A model generated the notes under the pieces. That model had not been told where the DNA came from and did not search any database. It was given only the letters and a program-made list of their open reading frames with translations. This document shows, in pieces, positions 1 through 9,385 of a stretch of DNA of 64,000 nt. Both the position numbers and the translations under genes were made by a program. Numbering within the stretch: position 1 is the stretch's first letter; each line of letters starts with the position of its first letter. This DNA is from Kitasatospora sp. MMS16-BH015 (GTDB taxonomy: Bacteria; Actinomycetota; Actinomycetes; Streptomycetales; Streptomycetaceae), in contig NZ_CP025394.1 in NCBI RefSeq assembly GCF_002943525.1, forward strand, positions 806,001-870,000, read 5' to 3'.

Positions 1-435
1 CAGACCGGCGTGGCCACCGACTGCTCCAGCGGGCACGCGGTGCACCAGGCCTGGTACGAGATGTACCCCGCCGCCCCGGTCTACCTGAGCACCAGCTCCT
101 ACCCGGTCGCGGCCGGCGACAGGATCAGCGCCTCGGTCAACTACACCGGCAGCAACCACTACGCCCTCAAGCTCGTCAACTCCTCGCGCGGCTGGACCTA
201 CAGCACCACCAAGACCCTCTCCGCCGCCCGCACCAGCGCCGAGGTGATCATCGAGTCGCCCACCGGCGCCTACCCCAACTTCGGCACCCTCAACTTCACC
301 TCCGCCCTGGTCAACGGCCAGGCCCTCGGCAACTTCGGCCCCACCGCCCTCGACCCCTCCAACGGCGCCTACGAGGCCCGCACCAGCGCCCTCTCCGGCG
401 GCACCTCCTTCAGCGACACCTACCTGCGCGAGTAA
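1..435 (+). CDS. G1-family (eqolisin, peptidase A4-like) glutamic peptidase, C-terminal part
   Basis: The frame is open from base 1 to a TAA at 433-435, so the 5' end lies left of the window and only the last 144 residues are visible. The sequence is the beta-rich half of a G1/A4 peptidase: a WYEMYP stretch near residue 20, then SAEVIIESP, which matches the region of the family carrying the catalytic glutamate. Such enzymes are secreted acid endopeptidases; in actinomycetes they normally have a signal peptide and linker at the N terminus, which cannot be checked here. The gene is followed at once by a strong hairpin (451-487), so it ends a transcript. The family call is by motif recognition; the substrate is unknown. 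Confidence 0.75.
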   Translation, partial: QTGVATDCSSGHAVHQAWYEMYPAAPVYLSTSSYPVAAGDRISASVNYTGSNHYALKLVNSSRGWTYSTTKTLSAARTSAEVIIESPTGAYPNFGTLNFTSALVNGQALGNFGPTALDPSNGAYEARTSALSGGTSFSDTYLRE

Positions 436-704
436 CAGCCCCCCACACCACCGAGGGGACCCGGCACTGCCCTCCGGGTCCCCTCGGCGCGTCCTCCGCC
501 CCCAAGGACGGCCCTCCGCCGCCGCCGCTGTCCCGACCACTCCTGGTGGACACCCGCGAAGTCCTTCTCGATCGCCGTGGCGATCCCGGCGGCGTGTTCC
601 GCAGCGAGGTCGCCCCAGGCGGGCGACATGACGGCTTCGAGCCGGGCCGCATCCGGGTGGAGGTCGGTCGGCGGGACGGCCCGTAGGTGTAGGTGGTGGC
701 TCAT
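420..704 (-). pseudogene. Truncated DUF1877-like gene (N-terminal remnant)
   Basis: An ATG at 704-702 opens a frame beginning MSHHLHLRAVPPTDL, which I recognise as the typical start of actinomycete DUF1877 (YfbM-like) proteins of about 160-170 residues. Plausible protein sequence continues for only about 56 residues (537-704). It then turns into Arg/Gly-rich translation running through the hairpin of the neighbouring gene, with a stop at 420. The C-terminal two thirds of the family is therefore missing. It diverges from the metallophosphoesterase gene. Read as a remnant; a short functional protein cannot be excluded. Confidence 0.4.
451..487 (+). terminator. Perfect 14-bp hairpin after the peptidase gene
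   Basis: Arms 451-464 (CCGAGGGGACCCGG) and 474-487 (CCGGGTCCCCTCGG) are perfectly complementary around a 9-nt loop. It lies 15 nt after the peptidase stop. There is no T-run, as is usual for actinomycete terminators. It also lies inside the non-conserved tail of the opposite-strand DUF1877 remnant. Confidence 0.7.
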
Positions 705-725
705 CGGGTCACCATACTGATCGTC

Positions 726-1487
726 ATGATGAATCAGGTGGCCGTGCTCTCCGACATCCATGGTGTGCTGCCGGCGTTGGAGGCCGTGCTGGCCGAACCG
801 GACGTGCGGGGTGCCGAGCTGATCGTGGTGACGGGGGACGTCGCCTGTGGGCCGCAGCCGGTGCAGGTGCTCGATCTGTTGGGCGGTCTCGGGGGGCGAG
901 TGGCCTGGGTGCGGGGGAATGCCGATCGGGAGTTGGTGGAGTACCGGCGAGGGTTGCGGGATGCCATTCCGGATCCGATCGCACCCTCGGCGGCGGAGCA
1001 GCTGCGGGAGGAGCAGGTCGACTTCCTGGCGGGGCTGCCCACCTCGCTGACCTTCGAGGTGCGGGGGCTGGGCGCGGTGCTGTTCTGCCACGCGACGCCT
1101 CGGGACGACGAGGAGGTGGTCCTGGTCGACTCCAGTGCGGAGCGGTGGGACGAGGTGCTGGCCGGGGTGGACCGGGCCGTCACCACCGTGGTCTGCGGGC
1201 ACACCCACATGCCGTACACCCGGCTGGCCGCCGGCCGGCTGGTGGTCAACCCGGGGAGCGTCGGCATGCCGTACGGTCGGCCCGGCGCGCACTGGGCCCT
1301 GCTCGGCCCCGGTGTCCAACTCCGGTCCACCCGATTCGACGTGGCCGCCGCCACGGCCCGGATCGCGGCAGACTCCACCTTCCCGCAGGCCGCCGAGTGG
1401 GCTGACTACTGCCTCAACGCCCGCACCACCGAGCAGGACGCCTACCGGATCTTCGCCCCGAAGGACGGCCGCGCGTCGAAGCCCTGA
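726..1487 (+). CDS. Metallophosphoesterase (YfcE/Metallophos_2-like)
   Basis: About 253 residues, a normal length for a small calcineurin-like phosphoesterase. The metal-binding signatures occur in order: LSDIHG near the N terminus, GDVACG, a GNAD box, FCHATP, then GHTH followed by NPGSVG. These bind a dinuclear metal centre that hydrolyses phosphomono- or diesters; the physiological substrate cannot be told. The start is uncertain: tandem ATGs at 726 and 729 fit the conserved motif spacing, while a GTG at 693 would add 11 unconserved residues. No Shine-Dalgarno is evident, so the message may be leaderless. It stands alone between the DUF1877 remnant and a convergent membrane-protein pair. 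Confidence 0.85.
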   Translation: MMNQVAVLSDIHGVLPALEAVLAEPDVRGAELIVVTGDVACGPQPVQVLDLLGGLGGRVAWVRGNADRELVEYRRGLRDAIPDPIAPSAAEQLREEQVDFLAGLPTSLTFEVRGLGAVLFCHATPRDDEEVVLVDSSAERWDEVLAGVDRAVTTVVCGHTHMPYTRLAAGRLVVNPGSVGMPYGRPGAHWALLGPGVQLRSTRFDVAAATARIAADSTFPQAAEWADYCLNARTTEQDAYRIFAPKDGRASKP

Positions 1488-1503
1488 GCCCAGCACGCCG
1501 ACC

Positions 1504-1785
1504 CTAGAACCACTGCCACACCCCGAAGGTGTGCACGTACGCCCGCCAGGCCGCCCTTCGGGCGGGCCGCTTCGCGGCGAGCTGCCTGAGCAGGACGGCC
1601 AGGTACACCAGGCCGAACAGGCCGAGGACGATCAGCCCCGGGCGGAGGCCGGCCCACCAGGTGACGAGAGCCGAGAGCAGCACGGTGGCCGCCGCAACGA
1701 CATGGGCATCGCGCTGGTCCGGGGTCACCACCTCACGGAGCAGCGAGCGCTCGCCCTCCTCGGCCACCACGGCCTCACCCTCCAT
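1504..1785 (-). CDS. Small membrane protein of unknown function (93 aa)
   Basis: Two hydrophobic segments can be seen (about residues 28-45 and 48-66), flanked by an acidic N terminus and an Arg-rich C-terminal tail (RPARRAAWRAYVHTF). This suggests a two-helix inner-membrane hairpin with basic cytoplasmic tail. The ATG at 1785 lies 6 nt after the stop of the upstream membrane-protein gene, so the two form an operon. I do not recognise the family. It converges on the metallophosphoesterase gene, 16 bp away. Confidence 0.6.
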   Translation of the reverse strand: MEGEAVVAEEGERSLLREVVTPDQRDAHVVAAATVLLSALVTWWAGLRPGLIVLGLFGLVYLAVLLRQLAAKRPARRAAWRAYVHTFGVWQWF

Positions 1786-1791
1786 CCGGCG

Positions 1792-2154
1792 TCAGCTCCC
1801 GGCGAGGGACAGGAGGAAGACGTAGAGCGTGACGCCGACCGCCGGGAGGGGGCGGCGTAGGCGGGTGAGGTAGGTGAGGGCGGAGCCCGCGAAGACGGCG
1901 AGGCCGGCCCAGAGCAGGCGGGGGCGCAGGGGGGCGTCGGCGAGGAGGGACGGGGCGAACAGGCCGAGGGCGGCGGCGCAGGTGAAGGCGATGGCGGACC
2001 AGGGCGGGCCGGACCAGCCGGCCCAGCCGGGGCCGGGGCGGCGGCCGAGGGCGGCCAGGAGGGAGCGGAGCAGGGCGGCGGCGATCGCCAGCACGCCGGT
2101 GGCTTCGATCAGGGTGGCGGCCAGCGGAGGGAGGCCGGCGGGGAAGTCGGACAT
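1792..2154 (-). CDS. Membrane protein of unknown function (120 aa)
   Basis: The translation starts MSDFPAGLPPLAATL and contains three to four hydrophobic stretches (about residues 10-35, 55-72, 80-97 and 102-118) separated by short Gly/Pro/Arg-rich loops, so it is almost all membrane-embedded. It is the first gene of a two-gene operon with the 93-residue membrane protein. The 157 bp upstream, up to the meaB stop, hold the presumed promoter, with no clear motif. No family is recognised and no function is assigned. Confidence 0.55.
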   Translation of the reverse strand: MSDFPAGLPPLAATLIEATGVLAIAAALLRSLLAALGRRPGPGWAGWSGPPWSAIAFTCAAALGLFAPSLLADAPLRPRLLWAGLAVFAGSALTYLTRLRRPLPAVGVTLYVFLLSLAGS

Positions 2155-2311
2155 GGCAGCTCTCGGTGGTCCGGGCCGGCGCCGGGCGGCGGCGGTCCTC
2201 GGAGAGAGTAGACCGGCCGAGGGCCGGGCCCCACCCGGAGGAAACGGTCATATGACCACCAGGTGGGGCACGGCGCCTTGGCTTTGATGAGACCGTTACT
2301 TTGCCCGGGCT

Positions 2312-3301
2312 TTACGCATCGTGGCGGAAGGCCCCGAGGATCCGCTCGGCCGCCAGGGTGGCGGTGAGCGTGCCCTCGCGGACCTCGCGCTCCAGGCCCG
2401 GAGCCAGCTCGCGGACCAGCGGATCGGCGTGCAGGCGGGCCAGGAGCTGGTCGTGGACCATCGACCAGAGCCAGTCCACCTGCTGGTTGCGCCGCTTCTC
2501 GGCCAGGGCGCCGGTGGCGTCCAGGAGTTGGCGGTGGGCCTGGAGGCGTTCCCAGAGGGCGTCCAGGCCGGTGCCGGAGAGGCCGGAGCAGGTGAGGACG
2601 GGCGGGGTCCAGGCGGCGTCCGGGGGTTGGAGCAGGCGCAGGGCGCCGGCCAGCTCCCGCGCGGCCTTCTGGGCGTCGAGCTCGTGCGGGCCGTCGGCCT
2701 TGTTGATCGCGACCAGGTCGGCGAGTTCGAGCACGCCCTTCTTGATGCCCTGGAGCTGGTCGCCGGTGCGGGCCAGCGAGAGCAGCAGGAAGGTGTCGAC
2801 CATCTGGGCCACGGTGGTCTCGGACTGGCCGACGCCCACCGTCTCGATCAGCACCACGTCGTAGCCGGCCGCCTCCATCACCACCATGCTCTCCCGGGTC
2901 GCCTTGGCGACCCCGCCGAGCGTGCCGGAGGTGGGCGAGGGCCGCACGAAGGCGTTCTCGTCCACGGCGAGCCGCTCCATCCGGGTCTTGTCGCCCAGGA
3001 TGGAGCCGCCGGTGCGGGTGGAGGTCGGGTCGACGGCGAGCACCGCGACCTTGTGGCCGAGGCCGGTGAGCAGGGTGCCGAAGGAGTCGATGAAGGTGGA
3101 CTTGCCGACCCCGGGCACGCCGGTGATGCCGATCCTGACCGCGCGACCCGCATGGGGCAGCAGGGCCACCAGGAGCTGCTGGGCCTGCGCCCGGTGGTCG
3201 GGCCGGGTGGATTCGACCAGGGTGACGGCCCGCGCGATGTACGCGCGCGAGCCCGCCAACACCCCCTGGACGTAGGCGTCCAGGTCAACAGGACGAGCCA
3301 T
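2312..3301 (-). CDS. meaB: Methylmalonyl-CoA mutase-associated GTPase MeaB
   Basis: 329 residues, typical for MeaB/ArgK G3E-family P-loop GTPases. The Walker A motif GVPGVGKST is at residues 61-69, followed by the conserved AVDPTSTRTGGSILGDKTRM switch region, ETVGVGQSE, and the NKAD guanine-specificity box near residue 200. MeaB is the chaperone that protects and reloads the adenosylcobalamin cofactor of methylmalonyl-CoA mutase using GTP hydrolysis. The gene follows the mutase large subunit with 3 nt between them, so it is co-transcribed with its client. Confidence 0.95.
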   Translation of the reverse strand: MARPVDLDAYVQGVLAGSRAYIARAVTLVESTRPDHRAQAQQLLVALLPHAGRAVRIGITGVPGVGKSTFIDSFGTLLTGLGHKVAVLAVDPTSTRTGGSILGDKTRMERLAVDENAFVRPSPTSGTLGGVAKATRESMVVMEAAGYDVVLIETVGVGQSETTVAQMVDTFLLLSLARTGDQLQGIKKGVLELADLVAINKADGPHELDAQKAARELAGALRLLQPPDAAWTPPVLTCSGLSGTGLDALWERLQAHRQLLDATGALAEKRRNQQVDWLWSMVHDQLLARLHADPLVRELAPGLEREVREGTLTATLAAERILGAFRHDA

Positions 3302-3304
3302 CGG

Positions 3305-5506
3305 CTACAGCTCGTGGCCGAGCTCGGCGGCCAGCTTGACCAGCAGGTCGTACGCCGCGTCCGGGATGACCGTGCCGGGCGGGAAGACCGCGGCGGCGCC
3401 GGCCTCGTACAGCGCGTCGAAGTCCTGCGGGGGGATGACCCCGCCGACCACGATGGTGATGTCCGGACGACCGGCCGCCGCGAGCTCCTCGCGCAGCGCC
3501 GGCACCAGCGTCAGGTGACCGGCCGCCAGCGAGGAGACGCCGACGATGTGCACGTCGGCCTCCACGGCCTGGCGGGCCACCTCGGCGGGGGTCTGGAAGA
3601 GCGGGCCCACGTCCACGGTGAAGCCGAGGTCGGCGAAGGCGGTGGCGATCACCTTCTGGCCCCGGTCGTGGCCGTCCTGGCCCATCTTGGCGACCAGGAT
3701 GCGCGGGCGGCGGCCCTCCGCCTCCTCGAAGCGCTCGACCAGTTCGCGGGTGCGGGTGAGCCCCTCGGAGGGGCCGGCTTCGTCTCGGTACACACCCGAG
3801 ATGGTACGGATCTGGCCGGAGTGGCGGCCGTAGACGGCCTCCAGGGCGTCCGAGATCTCGCCGACGGTGGCCTTGGCCCGGGCGGCCACGATGGCCAGCG
3901 CCAGCAGGTTGTTCTCCAGACCGGTGGAAGCACCCTCCGAAGCTGCAGCCGTGAGCGCGGCCAGCGCGGCCTGGCAGGCGGTCTCGTCGCGCTCGGCCCG
4001 CAGCCGGGCCAGCTTCTCGACCTGCTGGGCGCGGACCGAGGAGTTGTCGACCTTGAGCACCTCGATCTGCTCGTCACTGGCGACCCGGTACTTGTTGACC
4101 CCGATCACCGGCTGGCGGCCGGAGTCGATCCGCGCCTGGGTGCGGGCGGCGGCCTCCTCCACGCGCAGCTTGGGGATGCCCGCGTCGATGGCCTTGGCCA
4201 TGCCGCCGGCCGCCTCCACCTCCTGGATGTGCGCCCAGGCGCGGGTGGCCAGGTCCTGGGTCAGCTTCTCCACGTAGGCGGAGCCGCCCCACGGGTCGAT
4301 GACCCGGCAGGTGCCGGACTCCTGCTGCAGCAGCAGCTGGGTGTTGCGGGCGATCCGGGCCGAGAAGTCGGTCGGCAGCGCGAGCGCCTCGTCGAGGGCG
4401 TTGGTGTGCAGCGACTGGGTGTGGCCCTGGGTCGCGGCCATCGCCTCCACGCAGGTGCGGGTCACGTTGTTGAACACGTCCTGCGCGGTAAGCGACCAGC
4501 CCGAGGTCTGCGAATGGGTGCGCAGGCTGAGGGACTTGGGGCTCTTCGGGTCGAACTGCTTGACCAGCTTGGCCCAGAGCAGCCGGGCCGCGCGCAGCTT
4601 GGCGATCTCCATGAAGTAGTTCATGCCGATGGCCCAGAAGAAGGAGAGCCGCGGCGCGAAGGCGTCCACGTCCATCCCGGCCGCGATGCCGGCCCGCAGG
4701 TACTCCACGCCGTCGGCGAGGGTGTACGCGAGCTCCAGGTCGGCCGTGGCTCCGGCCTCCTGGATGTGGTAGCCGGAGATGGAGATCGAGTTGTAGCGCG
4801 GCATCTTCTGCGAGGTGTACGCGAAGATGTCGGAGATGATCCGCATCGAGGGCTGCGGTGGGTAGATGTAGGTGTTGCGGACCATGAACTCCTTGAGGAT
4901 GTCGTTCTGGATGGTCCCCGCCAGCTGCTCCGGCGCCACCCCCTGCTCCTCGGCAGCCACGATGTAGAGGGCGAGCACCGGCAGCACGGCGCCGTTCATG
5001 GTCATCGACACCGACATCTTGTCCAGCGGGATGCCGTCGAAGAGCTGGCGCATGTCGTAGATCGAGTCGATCGCCACACCGGCCATGCCGACGTCGCCGG
5101 TCACGCGCGGGTGGTCGCTGTCGTAGCCCCGGTGGGTCGGCAGGTCGAAGGCGACCGAGAGGCCCTTCTGGCCGGCCGCGAGGTTGCGGCGGTAGAAGGC
5201 GTTGGACTCCTCGGCGGTGGAGAAGCCCGCGTACTGGCGGACCGTCCACGGCTGGTTCACGTACATGGTCGGGTACGGCCCGCGCAGGTACGGGGCGATG
5301 CCCGGGTAGGTGCCCAGGAAGTCCACGTCGGCCAGGTCGGCGCCGGTGTAGAGCGGCTTGACGGCGATCCCCTCGGGGGTCTCCCAGACCTGCTCGGCGA
5401 CCTCCTTGCCGGTGGCCTGCTGCCAGCCGGCCTGCCACTGCTCCTCGGTGGCCCCCGCGTCCGTGGCGCTGCCGAGCTCGACCTCGGTGAAGTCGGGAAT
5501 CATCAC
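3305..5506 (-). CDS. mutB: Methylmalonyl-CoA mutase large (catalytic) subunit
   Basis: 733 residues, the usual length. The N-terminal half is the substrate-binding TIM barrel ([18 protein letters not shown], then [15 protein letters not shown]). The C-terminal cobalamin-binding domain has DGHDRG at 611-616, with His613 the expected lower axial ligand of cobalamin. The enzyme interconverts succinyl-CoA and (R)-methylmalonyl-CoA. In actinomycetes this supplies methylmalonyl extender units for polyketides and branched-chain catabolism. The ATG at 5506 overlaps the mutA stop by 4 nt, so the two subunits are translationally coupled and probably made 1:1. Confidence 0.96.
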   Translation of the reverse strand: MMIPDFTEVELGSATDAGATEEQWQAGWQQATGKEVAEQVWETPEGIAVKPLYTGADLADVDFLGTYPGIAPYLRGPYPTMYVNQPWTVRQYAGFSTAEESNAFYRRNLAAGQKGLSVAFDLPTHRGYDSDHPRVTGDVGMAGVAIDSIYDMRQLFDGIPLDKMSVSMTMNGAVLPVLALYIVAAEEQGVAPEQLAGTIQNDILKEFMVRNTYIYPPQPSMRIISDIFAYTSQKMPRYNSISISGYHIQEAGATADLELAYTLADGVEYLRAGIAAGMDVDAFAPRLSFFWAIGMNYFMEIAKLRAARLLWAKLVKQFDPKSPKSLSLRTHSQTSGWSLTAQDVFNNVTRTCVEAMAATQGHTQSLHTNALDEALALPTDFSARIARNTQLLLQQESGTCRVIDPWGGSAYVEKLTQDLATRAWAHIQEVEAAGGMAKAIDAGIPKLRVEEAAARTQARIDSGRQPVIGVNKYRVASDEQIEVLKVDNSSVRAQQVEKLARLRAERDETACQAALAALTAAASEGASTGLENNLLALAIVAARAKATVGEISDALEAVYGRHSGQIRTISGVYRDEAGPSEGLTRTRELVERFEEAEGRRPRILVAKMGQDGHDRGQKVIATAFADLGFTVDVGPLFQTPAEVARQAVEADVHIVGVSSLAAGHLTLVPALREELAAAGRPDITIVVGGVIPPQDFDALYEAGAAAVFPPGTVIPDAAYDLLVKLAAELGHEL

Positions 5507-7365
5507 ACCGCTCCGATCTGGTCGAGGGCGGCGGTCAGGACGGCGACGGCGTCGCTGCCCACGTGGACGAACGCGTCCACCCCCGCCCGCTGGTACGCCT
5601 CACGCCGCTCGCCGGGCTGACCGGCCAGCAGGACGAGCCGGGCGCCGGCCGCCTTGAGCGCGGCGGCCACGGCCTCGGCGTGCTCGGCGTACAGCTTGTC
5701 GCCGGAGCAGAGGCAGGCCACGGTCGCACCGGAGGCGGCGAACGCCTCGGCCAGCACAACGGCCTCGGTGCCCTCGGCGCCGGTGGTCTCGATGCCGCCG
5801 GCCTGCAGCAGGTTGGCGGCGAAGGTGGAGCGACCGGTGTGCACGGCCGCCGGGCCCAGCTGGGCGAGGAAGGCCTTCGGGCGGGCGCCGTGCGCGGCCA
5901 GGTACGCGTCGGACCGGCGGCGCAGCGCCTCGAACTGCTCGGCGCGGCGCACCGTGGGCAGGCCGCCGCTCGGCCGGGCCGGGGCGGGCTCGCGGACCAG
6001 CGGCTGCTCACCGAGGTTGGGGAACTCGCTGACGCCGGTGACGGGCTCGCGGCGGTGGGCCAGCTCGGCCGTCCGCTCGGCCCAGGTGCGCTCGATCCGC
6101 TCGGCCACCAGGCCCTCTTGAAGGGCAGCCCGCTGGCCGCCGGCCCGCTCGATCTCCTGGAAGAAGGTCCAGGCGGCCTGGGCCAGCTCCTCGGTGAGCT
6201 GCTCCACGTACCAGGAGCCGCCGGCCGGGTCGATCACCCGGGCCAGGTGGCTCTCCTCGAGCAGGATCGACTGGGTGTTGCGTGCCACCCGGCGGGCGAA
6301 GGCGTCGGGCAGGCCGACGGCCTCGTCGAAGGGCAGCACGGTGACGGCGTCGGCGCCGCCGAGGCCGGCGGCCAGGCAGGCGACCGTGGTGCGCAGCATG
6401 TTCACCCACGGGTCGCGCTCGGTCATCATCACCCGCGAGGTGACGGCGTGCTGGTGCTGGGCGGCCTGCGCGGGGGCGACCCCGGAGACCTCGGCCACCC
6501 GGGCCCAGACCCGGCGGGCGGCGCGCAGCTTGGCGATGGTGAGGAACTGGTCCTCGGTGGCGGCCAGCCGGAACTCCAGCTGCCCGGCGGCCTGGTCGGC
6601 GCTCAGCCCGGCGGCGGTGAGCGCGCGCAGGTAGGCGACGCCGGTGGCCAGCGCGCAGCCCAGCTCCTGGGCGGCGGAGGCACCGGCCTCGTGGTACGGC
6701 AGGGCGTCCACGGTGAGCGCGCGCAGGCCGGGGTGGTCGGCGGCGGTGCGGCGGGCCAGCTCGGTGGCGGCGGCCAGCAGGCCGTCCGTCCGGGAGTCGT
6801 CCCCGGTGCGGGCCAGCAGGCAGAGCGGGTCGGCGCCCAGGGTACCGGTGGGCTTGTCGTACAGCGCGAGCAGCTGCTCGGCGGCGGCCGGGAACTCGGC
6901 GCCCGCGTCCAGCGCGACGGCGGCCAGGTCCAGGTAGACCCCCGTCAGCACCCGGGGCAGCTCGGCGACCGGCAGGCCACCCTCGCCGCCGAGGGTCAGC
7001 CAGAGGCTGGTCACCCCGTTCTCCAGGTCGGCGAGCACGGCCTCGTTGGCGCGGCGCGGGTCCGGGTCGGCGTGCTGCTGGCGCACGTCCCAGCCGGAGA
7101 GCGCGGAGCCCTGCGGGCGGCCGCCTCGGACGAACGGGGGGAAACCGGGGTAGCCGGGCTCGGCGGCCGTGTCCGTCGCGGTGTACAGCGGACGGACCCT
7201 CAGGCCGTCCTGGAGATCGGTGGCGAGCGCGTCCTCGGCGTCGACACCACTGACGTCCTGCGCACCAGACTTGCGCAGAACGCCTTCGACAAGACGCTGC
7301 CACTGCTCTCGGGTTGCATCCGGGAACTCGGCGGCCAGGGAGAGCCCTTCGGGCGGGACCGTCAT
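5503..7365 (-). CDS. mutA: Methylmalonyl-CoA mutase small subunit
   Basis: 620 residues. It is homologous along its length to the large subunit (for example PLYTATD and [26 protein letters not shown]) but lacks the DxHxxG cobalamin motif in its C-terminal flavodoxin-like domain, as expected for the structural, non-catalytic partner. It is first in the mutA-mutB-meaB operon. No convincing Shine-Dalgarno precedes the ATG at 7365; a TTAACAG/TCTAAC stretch 13-30 nt upstream could be a -10 of a near-leaderless message. Confidence 0.95.
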   Translation of the reverse strand: MTVPPEGLSLAAEFPDATREQWQRLVEGVLRKSGAQDVSGVDAEDALATDLQDGLRVRPLYTATDTAAEPGYPGFPPFVRGGRPQGSALSGWDVRQQHADPDPRRANEAVLADLENGVTSLWLTLGGEGGLPVAELPRVLTGVYLDLAAVALDAGAEFPAAAEQLLALYDKPTGTLGADPLCLLARTGDDSRTDGLLAAATELARRTAADHPGLRALTVDALPYHEAGASAAQELGCALATGVAYLRALTAAGLSADQAAGQLEFRLAATEDQFLTIAKLRAARRVWARVAEVSGVAPAQAAQHQHAVTSRVMMTERDPWVNMLRTTVACLAAGLGGADAVTVLPFDEAVGLPDAFARRVARNTQSILLEESHLARVIDPAGGSWYVEQLTEELAQAAWTFFQEIERAGGQRAALQEGLVAERIERTWAERTAELAHRREPVTGVSEFPNLGEQPLVREPAPARPSGGLPTVRRAEQFEALRRRSDAYLAAHGARPKAFLAQLGPAAVHTGRSTFAANLLQAGGIETTGAEGTEAVVLAEAFAASGATVACLCSGDKLYAEHAEAVAAALKAAGARLVLLAGQPGERREAYQRAGVDAFVHVGSDAVAVLTAALDQIGAV

Positions 7366-7782
7366 GGGGAAAGGTTAGAGCCTGTTAACCCTCCGGTTGC
7401 AGATCGAACCGGTGTGACCTTGCCCTCGCTGCACTCCACGCGCCGTGCAGTGCCGCAGCTGGGAGCCCCTCCCGCCCCCGACCGCCCCACCACCTCGGGC
7501 GGAATTCGTGGCCGTACCGAAAAGAATCCATGCCGGTCAGGGTGGCGCTTTTCCGGTGGCTTCACTGACAGGTTGACACCTTGCCAAAATGGCCCCGACG
7601 AGCCGGAATTCCTTACTCCGGAGTGGCCTTGACAGTGCGCCACGGCCCCGACGAGGATCTCCGTCGCCAACCATCGACGACGAACGGGATTGACGGGGGA
7701 ATCGGACAATCCGGCGCTTTCTCGTACCAGCGGACCGGATCCGCCGAATTTCCCCGAATTCGCCGGGGGAAGGTGTGAGTCC
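7366..7782. other. Intergenic region between mutA and the cupin remnant
   Basis: 417 bp holding two divergent promoters. Next to mutA there are two short dyads: GGTTA/TAACC at about 7373-7390 and CCGGTT/AACCGG at 7393-7398 and 7407-7412. TTGACA-like hexamers at 7573-7578 and 7629-7634 point towards the cupin side, but neither has a good -10 at the right distance. A strong Shine-Dalgarno GGGGGAAGG (7765-7773) precedes the ATG at 7783. Nothing resembling a cobalamin riboswitch was recognised on the mutA side. Confidence 0.4.
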
Positions 7783-8329
7783 ATGCTGATCCGCCCGATG
7801 ACCGAGCACGATCTGGTCGACGCGTACGGCATCCGCTACCAGCAGCTCTACCCGCACGGCGGGGAGCACCTGGCGCCCTGGGGTTTCGGGCGGGCCGTGG
7901 TCGAGCCCGGCGGGGCCACCGAGGCGCACCGGCACGAGGAGAACGAGGCCTTCGTCTTCCTGTCGGGCACCGGCGAGATCACCATCGGCGCAAAGGCCGC
8001 GGCCGTCGGGCCCGAGCTCTCCGTCTTCATCCCCGCCGGCACCCCGCACCGGCTGGTCAACACCAGCCCGGACGCCCCGCTCGTTCCCCGAGGAGCGGTT
8101 CGACCCGCTGACCAGCCGGATCACCTGGAACATCCAGGCTTTCGACCCGAGTTCGGGTACGGTCGGCCGCAGTGTCACCGCCGACTACCGCGTCTACAGC
8201 GCCCACGAGCTCACCGGCCTGCTCGCCCGCGCCGGCTTCATCGTGGACGGGCTGCGCGGCGACTACGACCTCGCCCCGTTCCACGTCCACTCGCCGCACC
8301 TGATCTGCACGGCCACCCGCACCGTCTGA
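7783..8329 (+). pseudogene. Cupin gene fused by deletion to the tail of a SAM methyltransferase gene
   Basis: From the ATG at 7783 about 100 residues form a good cupin_2 domain (PGGATEAHRHEENEAFVFL, then FIPAGTPHRLVNTSPDAPL) with the two His/Glu metal-ligand motifs. At about 8083 homology stops. From 8084 the next frame over (frame 2) reads PEERFDPLTSRITWNIQAFD through VYSAHELTGLLARAGF to a TGA at 8327-8329, which is the C-terminal end of a class I SAM methyltransferase. The intervening cupin end and methyltransferase N-terminal region are missing, so a deletion joined two formerly adjacent genes out of frame. The cupin frame has no stop here and stays open, in frame, through the SIS gene to 9363. 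The cupin half may still be translated. Confidence 0.65.
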
Positions 8330-8355
8330 GACTCCGTCCGAAAGAAGTGACCCCG

Positions 8356-9363
8356 ATGCCCCGCACCGCCCAGGAGACCGCCCTCCACCGCATGATCCAC
8401 GCCCAGGCCGAGGCCGTCGACCGCCTGGCCGACGCCGACCTGACGGCCGCCGCCGAGCGGCTGTCCGGCGCCGGCCGGGTGCTGCTGCTCGGCACCGGCA
8501 CCAGCCAGCACGCCGCCGAGCTCGGCGCGATGATGCTCAACCAGGCCGGGGTGGACGCCCGCTGGTCCACCGCCGGGCAGTTCGCCCGCTGGGGCGCGGC
8601 GCTGCGCCCGGACGACGCCGTGGTGGTGCTCACCCACACCGCCGAGACCGCCTACGCGCTGCGCTGCCGCGAGCAGGCGCTCGCGGCGGGCGTGCGGACC
8701 GTCTCGATCACCGGCATCGGCACCGCCGACTGGCCGGAGGCCGTCGAGACGGTGGCCAAGGAGCAGTCCGAGACCTACACGGTCAGCTACACCGCCGCCC
8801 TCACCGTGCTCGCCAACCTCGCACACCGGCTCGGCGCCGCCCAGTACGGCCCCGAGCAGCTGCACCGGGCCGCCGAGGCGATCCGCACGGTCTGCCAGGA
8901 CCCCGGCCTGGACGAGATCGCCCTGCCCGCCCGCGCCCTCGCCGTGATCGGCGCCGGCCCCTGGGGCGTCACCGCCCGCGAAGGCGCCCTGAAGATCCGC
9001 GAGGCCGCCCGCATCCTGGCCGAGGGCTACGAGTCCGAGCTCTACCTGCACGGCTCGGCCGTCCCGTTCGGCGCCGCCGACGGCCTGCTGCTGCTCCAGC
9101 CCGACGCCGACCAGGACGGCCTGACCGCCGCCCTCGGGGAGGCCGCCGCAGCCGAGGGCATCACCGTCTCCACCCTCACCGCCACCGGCCCGGCCGCCGA
9201 GCTGCCGCCGGTCCTCGCCCAACTCCCCCTCACCGTCCGCCTCCAGCTGCTGGCGAACCACTGGGCGGCGCTGCGCCACCAGAACCCGGACGTGGCCATC
9301 ATCGGCGCCTGGGCCAAGACCGAACTCTGGCAGCTGGGCGCCCCGGACGGCGGCGCCGCCTGA
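8356..9363 (+). CDS. SIS-domain sugar-phosphate isomerase-like protein
   Basis: 335 residues with two tandem SIS domains (about residues 35-150 and 195-330), like the isomerase half of GlmS and the AgaS/FrlB deglycases. The first domain has LLLGTGTSQHAAE (phosphosugar-binding Ser/Thr loop) and VVVLTHTAET. The second has GAGPWGVTAREGALKIREA and AEGYESELYLHG, the GlmS-like substrate loop. It probably binds a ketose or aldose phosphate, but without the glutaminase domain it is not a full GlmS. AAGAAG (8342-8347) precedes the ATG. The gene follows the damaged cupin/methyltransferase pair, which may have acted on the same metabolite. Confidence 0.8.
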   Translation: MPRTAQETALHRMIHAQAEAVDRLADADLTAAAERLSGAGRVLLLGTGTSQHAAELGAMMLNQAGVDARWSTAGQFARWGAALRPDDAVVVLTHTAETAYALRCREQALAAGVRTVSITGIGTADWPEAVETVAKEQSETYTVSYTAALTVLANLAHRLGAAQYGPEQLHRAAEAIRTVCQDPGLDEIALPARALAVIGAGPWGVTAREGALKIREAARILAEGYESELYLHGSAVPFGAADGLLLLQPDADQDGLTAALGEAAAAEGITVSTLTATGPAAELPPVLAQLPLTVRLQLLANHWAALRHQNPDVAIIGAWAKTELWQLGAPDGGAA

Positions 9364-9385
9364 CCCACCGCGAGCCGGGCCGCTC

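Noticed and set aside
2321..5620. Very long plus-strand open frame (about 1,100 codons) opposite mutB/meaB
   Set aside because: Its translation is Gly/Val/Arg/His-rich and lacks any domain. It is the mirror of high-GC third-position bias in real minus-strand genes.
7366..7560. Possible cobalamin riboswitch upstream of the B12-dependent mutase operon
   Set aside because: No B12-box-like sequence or matching structure was seen, only short dyads. A covariance search would settle it.
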